The position numbers and the translations under genes are program-made. From Psychrobacter sp. UBA3483 (GTDB taxonomy: Bacteria > Pseudomonadota > Gammaproteobacteria > Pseudomonadales > Moraxellaceae): DNA of 64,000 nucleotides. Shown piece by piece: positions 60,466 to 64,000 of the stretch. How positions within the stretch are numbered: position 1 is the first letter of the stretch; every line of letters starts with the position of its first letter. The DNA lies in NCBI RefSeq assembly GCF_002377905.1, contig NZ_DFQS01000043.1:39746-103745 (forward strand). The letters are read 5' to 3'. The notes beneath the pieces are model-generated. The model did no database searches and was not told where the DNA came from. It worked only from the letters and a program-made list of their open reading frames with translations.

Positions 60466-60936
60466 TTAGTTTTTATCCAAGTCAATTTTTTCATAATCGC
60501 CGTAATATATTGCTAGATACTCTGTAATGCAATTTTTGGCTGGGGTATTACTATAATTTTTAACTTTGTCACTGTTGTAAGGATGCACATAGCCAGCTGC
60601 AGAAATGACTTCACCCATTTTATAACTTGTTTCTAATAGTTTTAAAGTCTTATTATGGCTATCAAAAGTTGCGTGTCCTTCGGGAAATACAGGTGTCATC
60701 CATCTGCTTCCATCAAATGCAAGTAGACACCCATTCTCATATTTGAATTCAGTAGTAATAGCGGTCGGATTAATTATTAGAGGTTCTTCAGGAGTGGATT
60801 TTGGCAAATAATAGCTAAAAAATAACTCATTGTGTTGTTGAGTAGACGTTTGATGATTAAGTGTCTCGCAGCTTACAATTAGAGGGAGCATAACAATTAA
60901 GAGTAAGCTTTTAAATGAGGTTTTATGCATTGTCAT
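60466..60936 (-). CDS. Putative lipoprotein of unknown function
   Basis: I do not recognise this 156-residue protein. It has a lipoprotein signal peptide: a basic start (MHKTSFKS), a hydrophobic stretch and the lipobox LPLIVSC, with Cys23 as the likely lipidated residue. The mature part is polar, with ENGCLLAFDGSRWMTPVFPEG and CITEYLAIYYGDYEKIDLDK. It has two further cysteines that could form a disulphide. It is more AT-rich than dapE. It lies between dapE and an oxygenase gene on the same strand. Confidence 0.75.
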   Translation of the reverse strand: MTMHKTSFKSLLLIVMLPLIVSCETLNHQTSTQQHNELFFSYYLPKSTPEEPLIINPTAITTEFKYENGCLLAFDGSRWMTPVFPEGHATFDSHNKTLKLLETSYKMGEVISAAGYVHPYNSDKVKNYSNTPAKNCITEYLAIYYGDYEKIDLDKN

Positions 60937-60981
60937 TATCCTTAATTAACAAGGCTTATTTAAAGTAATAGCTGATGAATG

Positions 60982-61737
60982 TTAAATATTGTCTTCAACA
61001 AAAGGCACCAGACCATCACGGCGCATCCAAGTCGCGATAGAATAACGCTGACGATGAGCAATTTGCACCTGATGTTGTAGGTCACTATCAAATATGACCA
61101 GTCGATTGGCAACAGGCATAACATCATGGTGGACGCCATATTTATCGACAATTTCTAAAGCGCCGCCGTCACTATCGCTCCAATCATCATTAAGATAAAA
61201 CACTGCTGAGATAACGCGCTCATTACGCCCAGCTGGATTATCGCTATGCCATTGATAGCCAAAGCCCACTGGATAGCAGGCATAATGTGCTTCACTATGG
61301 CGAATGCCGGCAAACAAGCTTTGATTGAATAAAGCAGCAAGCGCATTGATGCTTTGCAAATAATAAAACCCGGCAAAGAAATTTTCGGTAATCCAGCGAA
61401 TACGGTCGCCGCGAATATCACTGACCCGAATACCGGCCGTCAGCTCGGCGTCACGATAGTCAATAAAACCGCTCTCAGATTGCAGGGCTAATAGTGCTTT
61501 ATTCTCAAACACTTCATCAATAATCATCCAGCCATCATCTACAAACGTATCTAGTTGTTGATCGGTCAGCTTCTTTTGCCAACCAATATCGAAGTCGGAG
61601 AATTGTAATTCATGCTGAGTGAGCGGCGTTTGACTTTCGTCATCGCTAGGTGGGTATAGTAGTGGCGGGTTATCCGCTCCAATTGGATGATCGACGACTA
61701 ATTGCGTCACTTCAAGATTGCTAATAATCTGCGTCAT
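60982..61737 (-). CDS. 2OG-Fe(II) oxygenase
   Basis: This 251-residue protein is a cytosolic 2-oxoglutarate and iron dioxygenase of the P4Hc type. His164 and Asp166 (GYQWHSDNPAG) and His222 (DLQHQVQIAH) are the likely iron ligands, and Arg231 (RQRYSIATWMRRDG) the likely 2OG-binding residue. FYLNDDWSDSDGGALEI is typical of the fold. The first 50 residues are variable. It belongs to a different subgroup from the oxygenase at 36726. The substrate is unknown. Confidence 0.86.
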   Translation of the reverse strand: MTQIISNLEVTQLVVDHPIGADNPPLLYPPSDDESQTPLTQHELQFSDFDIGWQKKLTDQQLDTFVDDGWMIIDEVFENKALLALQSESGFIDYRDAELTAGIRVSDIRGDRIRWITENFFAGFYYLQSINALAALFNQSLFAGIRHSEAHYACYPVGFGYQWHSDNPAGRNERVISAVFYLNDDWSDSDGGALEIVDKYGVHHDVMPVANRLVIFDSDLQHQVQIAHRQRYSIATWMRRDGLVPFVEDNI

Positions 61738-61877
61738 TTTGCCTCGCCGTTATCGATAAACATGCCAATGACTGTCAATACACAGCCAATCCATGCCTTT
61801 TTACCAAAACCATCGTTATCTTTTACCCTGTCTATGCTACCATAGATGCAATTTTTCTTATTTAAACTTTTGATCTT

Positions 61878-62753
61878 ATGAATTATAAACACGCCTATCA
61901 TGCTGGTAACTTTGCCGATGTCGTTAAACACATTTTATTGGTACAACTGCTGAATCAATTGGGGCAAAAAAACAAACCTTTTTATGTGCTGGATGCTTAC
62001 GGCGGTCGTGGACTGTATTCGCTCGGCAGTGAAGAGGCGCGCAAAACGGGCGAAGCCAAAGGCGGTATCCAAGCTTTGGTAAAAGCTGACGTCGAAAAAG
62101 CACCGGCGGCCGTCAAAGACTATATGGAAGGCATTAAGCAAGCGCGTTTCACGTATGATAAAAAAGTCTATCCCGGGTCACCGTGGTGGATTGCCCATCA
62201 TGTTGAAAAAAATCCCGATGCCGGCGTGCGCGGTGAAGCGTTTGAGGCCAAAGCCAGTGAATATGATGCACTGAATTATCAGCTGCATAAATTGCCGATT
62301 GGTATTCATCATCGCAATTCTTTTGAAGGTATCGCTGCCGTGATTCCACCAAAAGAGAAGCGTGGTCTGATTTTCCTTGACCCGCCTTACGAGCAAGAGC
62401 ATAAAGACTTTACCCGCCTGATTGACCTATTGGTGCATTCTTATAATAAGTGGCCGCAAGGTACTTACGCGTTATGGTATCCAATTAAAAACATGGAAGC
62501 GGTTGAGCTATTCTACAAAAAGCTAAAACGTACAGAGATGAGACGTCAATTGGTCTGTGAGCTCAATATCTATCCTAACGATATCGCTGTCGGCCTCAAC
62601 GGTACAGGGTTACTCGTTATCAATCCGCCTTGGCAATTTGACAATCACGCGCGTGAGATTTTACGTTTCTTGCAGCCAATATTAAAAGTTGCAGATGCTC
62701 CAGACATGTCTCCTGATAGTGCCACCAATGTGCGCTGGCTGGTCGGCGAATAA
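61878..62753 (+). CDS. rlmJ: 23S rRNA (adenine2030-N6)-methyltransferase
   Basis: RlmJ methylates A2030 of 23S rRNA. The 291-residue product begins MNYKHAYHAGNFADVVKHIL, the family hallmark. It has YVLDAYGGRGLYSL-like and GLIFLDPPYEQEHKDFTRLI, with the DPPY catalytic motif of N6-adenine methyltransferases, and GLLVINPPWQFD near the C-terminus. Its start region overlaps no gene; the divergent oxygenase begins 140 bases away. Confidence 0.95.
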   Translation: MNYKHAYHAGNFADVVKHILLVQLLNQLGQKNKPFYVLDAYGGRGLYSLGSEEARKTGEAKGGIQALVKADVEKAPAAVKDYMEGIKQARFTYDKKVYPGSPWWIAHHVEKNPDAGVRGEAFEAKASEYDALNYQLHKLPIGIHHRNSFEGIAAVIPPKEKRGLIFLDPPYEQEHKDFTRLIDLLVHSYNKWPQGTYALWYPIKNMEAVELFYKKLKRTEMRRQLVCELNIYPNDIAVGLNGTGLLVINPPWQFDNHAREILRFLQPILKVADAPDMSPDSATNVRWLVGE

Positions 62754-62763
62754 GGATATCGTT

Positions 62764-63705
62764 ATGACGACGGATCAATCATCAAGTAGCATGGGCAAAG
62801 ATAGCCTTGCAAAAGACAGTCTGGCAACCGACAAGGTTATGAATGACGGCTTGGTAAAAGAGCCACTCTTACAAGATAGTGCTGCCACTCAGCCGCCTTT
62901 TGTCGATGAGCATGAGTTCAATATTCGCCTAGCGGATAATGACAATTATGATGGCTTAACCTTTGAGGTGATTGAAGCAGAGGTCGCCGAAGGCAAACGC
63001 GTGGTCAGTCGCGGTGTGTATTTAGCGCCTAATCTGATTACCACTTTATCCTTACTATCGGGTTTTTATTCTATTTTAGCCAGTACTCAAGGCGAGTTTT
63101 ATAAAGCCTCACTGGCGATTTTCTTATCCGCCATTCTTGATGGCGCCGATGGGCGCGTCGCGCGTATGCTTAATGCGCAAAGCCCTTTTGGCGAGCAGTA
63201 TGATTCGCTTGCCGATATGCTGGCTTTTGGCGTGGCACCAGCGATTTTAATTTATAGCTTTGCTTTAGAGCCGTTAGGTCGTATCGGTCTTGGCTGCGCG
63301 TTTGTCTTTACCGCTTGCGCCGCATTTCGTCTGGCACGTTTTAACGTTCAGGTCGGCATTGTCGATAAAAAATACTTCGTCGGTTTGGCAAGTCCGCTCG
63401 CGGCTATCTTAGTTACCGCCGCTGTCATGGTGGCGGTCGATCATAACGAATGGGTCGGGCAATACGATACTGGCATCATGTTGTTATTTGCCGCGTGGGT
63501 GGTTATCTGCGGCTTATTGATGGTCAGTAACGTCAAATACTATAGCTTTAAAGAGTTCGATAAAAAGAAAGTGCCATTTGTGGTGCTTATCATTGGCGTA
63601 CTGGTGATGAGTATCATCTTATATGATATCCCTGTGGGCATCTTAGCCATCGGTATCATCTATGCATTATCAGGTATCGTAACCACCTTAAAGAGTAAAA
63701 TGTAA
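62764..63705 (+). CDS. pssA: CDP-diacylglycerol-serine O-phosphatidyltransferase
   Basis: This inner-membrane enzyme makes phosphatidylserine, the precursor of phosphatidylethanolamine. The 313-residue protein has the CDP-alcohol phosphatidyltransferase motif: DGADGRVAR, then the spaced G...D...D in FGEQYDSLADMLAFG. About eight helices follow the N-terminal region. It is the small, Bacillus-type class rather than the E. coli peripheral class. The first 75 residues are polar and look disordered, an unusual extension. It starts 10 bases after rlmJ and is probably cotranscribed with it. Confidence 0.94.
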   Translation: MTTDQSSSSMGKDSLAKDSLATDKVMNDGLVKEPLLQDSAATQPPFVDEHEFNIRLADNDNYDGLTFEVIEAEVAEGKRVVSRGVYLAPNLITTLSLLSGFYSILASTQGEFYKASLAIFLSAILDGADGRVARMLNAQSPFGEQYDSLADMLAFGVAPAILIYSFALEPLGRIGLGCAFVFTACAAFRLARFNVQVGIVDKKYFVGLASPLAAILVTAAVMVAVDHNEWVGQYDTGIMLLFAAWVVICGLLMVSNVKYYSFKEFDKKKVPFVVLIIGVLVMSIILYDIPVGILAIGIIYALSGIVTTLKSKM

Positions 63706-64000
63706 GACTAAAGCCAAAATCTCAGATTTAAATCCTAAGCAATCAAGGGGTTAGAAGATATATCAATTTAAATTCTTAAACCCCCTTGACCCCCTACTAA
63801 AACCGCGTATAATGCCACCCAGTCGAAAGGGAGGGCGGATTGGAGAAGTGGTTTACCACTTATTATTAATAGCGGGTTTTAACCAAACTACTACTTAATC
63901 ATCCAGCCCAGCGAATTCATTTTAGATTAACCTAGTTTAAAATAAAATAATTTACTTCTTGACTTACTAATTTAAGTGTCTATAATACGCACCTCATTAG
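63706..64000 (+). promoter_or_regulatory. Two strong tandem promoters, probably of an rRNA or tRNA operon
   Basis: The first promoter is TTGACC (63786-63791), 16-base spacer, TATAAT (63808-63813), with a GC-rich discriminator (GCCACCC). The second is TTGACT (63959-63964), 16-base spacer, TATAAT (63981-63986), with an AT-rich UP-like stretch before it and a GC-containing discriminator. A perfect hairpin AAGTGGT/ACCACTT lies between them at 63846-63861. Tandem promoters of this kind are typical of rrn or tRNA operons. The transcribed gene lies beyond the window. Confidence 0.72.

Noticed and set aside
1..64000. tRNA or rRNA gene within the window
   Set aside because: I saw no TpsiC-type GTTCGAATC motif with a matching cloverleaf and no rRNA sequence; the promoters at the right edge point to genes beyond it.

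Overview
The window looks like a chromosomal segment of a Psychrobacter-like gammaproteobacterium (Moraxellaceae). This rests on protein-level resemblance, moderate AT-richness, the gene order of the ribosomal cluster, a split three-gene transhydrogenase (pntAA-pntAB-pntB), a Pseudomonas-type pyrB plus inactive dihydroorotase pair, and a short fabD-fabG-acpP cluster. The genus is an inference; no 16S gene lies in the window, although an rRNA- or tRNA-type promoter pair sits at its right edge.

Region by region: (1) 1-519 is the 3' end of ribonuclease G. (2) 671-15136 is the S10-spc-alpha ribosomal supercluster, rpsJ to rplQ, with secY and rpoA. It contains two genes too short for routine ORF listing (rpmD, rpmJ) and several structured intergenic regions that may be control sites. 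(3) 15164-16729 holds yciO and epmC on the minus strand. (4) 16904-20615 holds yceD-rpmF and fabD-fabG-acpP. (5) 21062-25514 holds kbp, queG diverging from nnr, and a DUF4124 protein. (6) 25515-29836 is the branched-chain amino acid cluster ilvI-ilvH-ilvC with a very long leader. (7) 30101-37870 is the most plastic part: a small membrane protein, a cold-shock gene, a DUF421 gene destroyed by a nonsense codon plus an IS5-type insertion, etfBA, the end of an IS150-like element, a decayed IS3-family element and a prolyl-4-hydroxylase-like oxygenase. (8) 37871-43064 holds a SpoU methyltransferase, fbp, pyrB, the pseudo-dihydroorotase and a DUF2127 protein. (9) 43183-50364 encodes mainly membrane and envelope proteins (CPA1 antiporter, DUF2254, YihY, DUF2069, DUF3108) and WrbA. 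(10) 50809-53140 is groESL under a sigma32-type promoter. (11) 53171-59105 holds yaaA, pntAA-pntAB-pntB, a thioesterase, iscX and a GyrI-like protein. (12) 59214-63705 holds dapE, a lipoprotein, a second 2OG-Fe(II) oxygenase, rlmJ and pssA.

Functionally this is mostly core genome: translation, protein secretion, fatty acid, branched-chain amino acid and pyrimidine synthesis, redox balance and protein folding. I found no CRISPR array, no phage, no toxin-antitoxin or defence cassette, and no convincing new multi-gene system. The best leads are RNA-level and evolutionary: hairpins inside the ribosomal operons, a terminator-like leader before pntAA, a hairpin between groES and groEL, a doubly broken DUF421 gene whose frame can be rebuilt exactly, an IS end that probably serves as the etfBA terminator, and a possible REP/MITE-like palindrome at 37682-37746.
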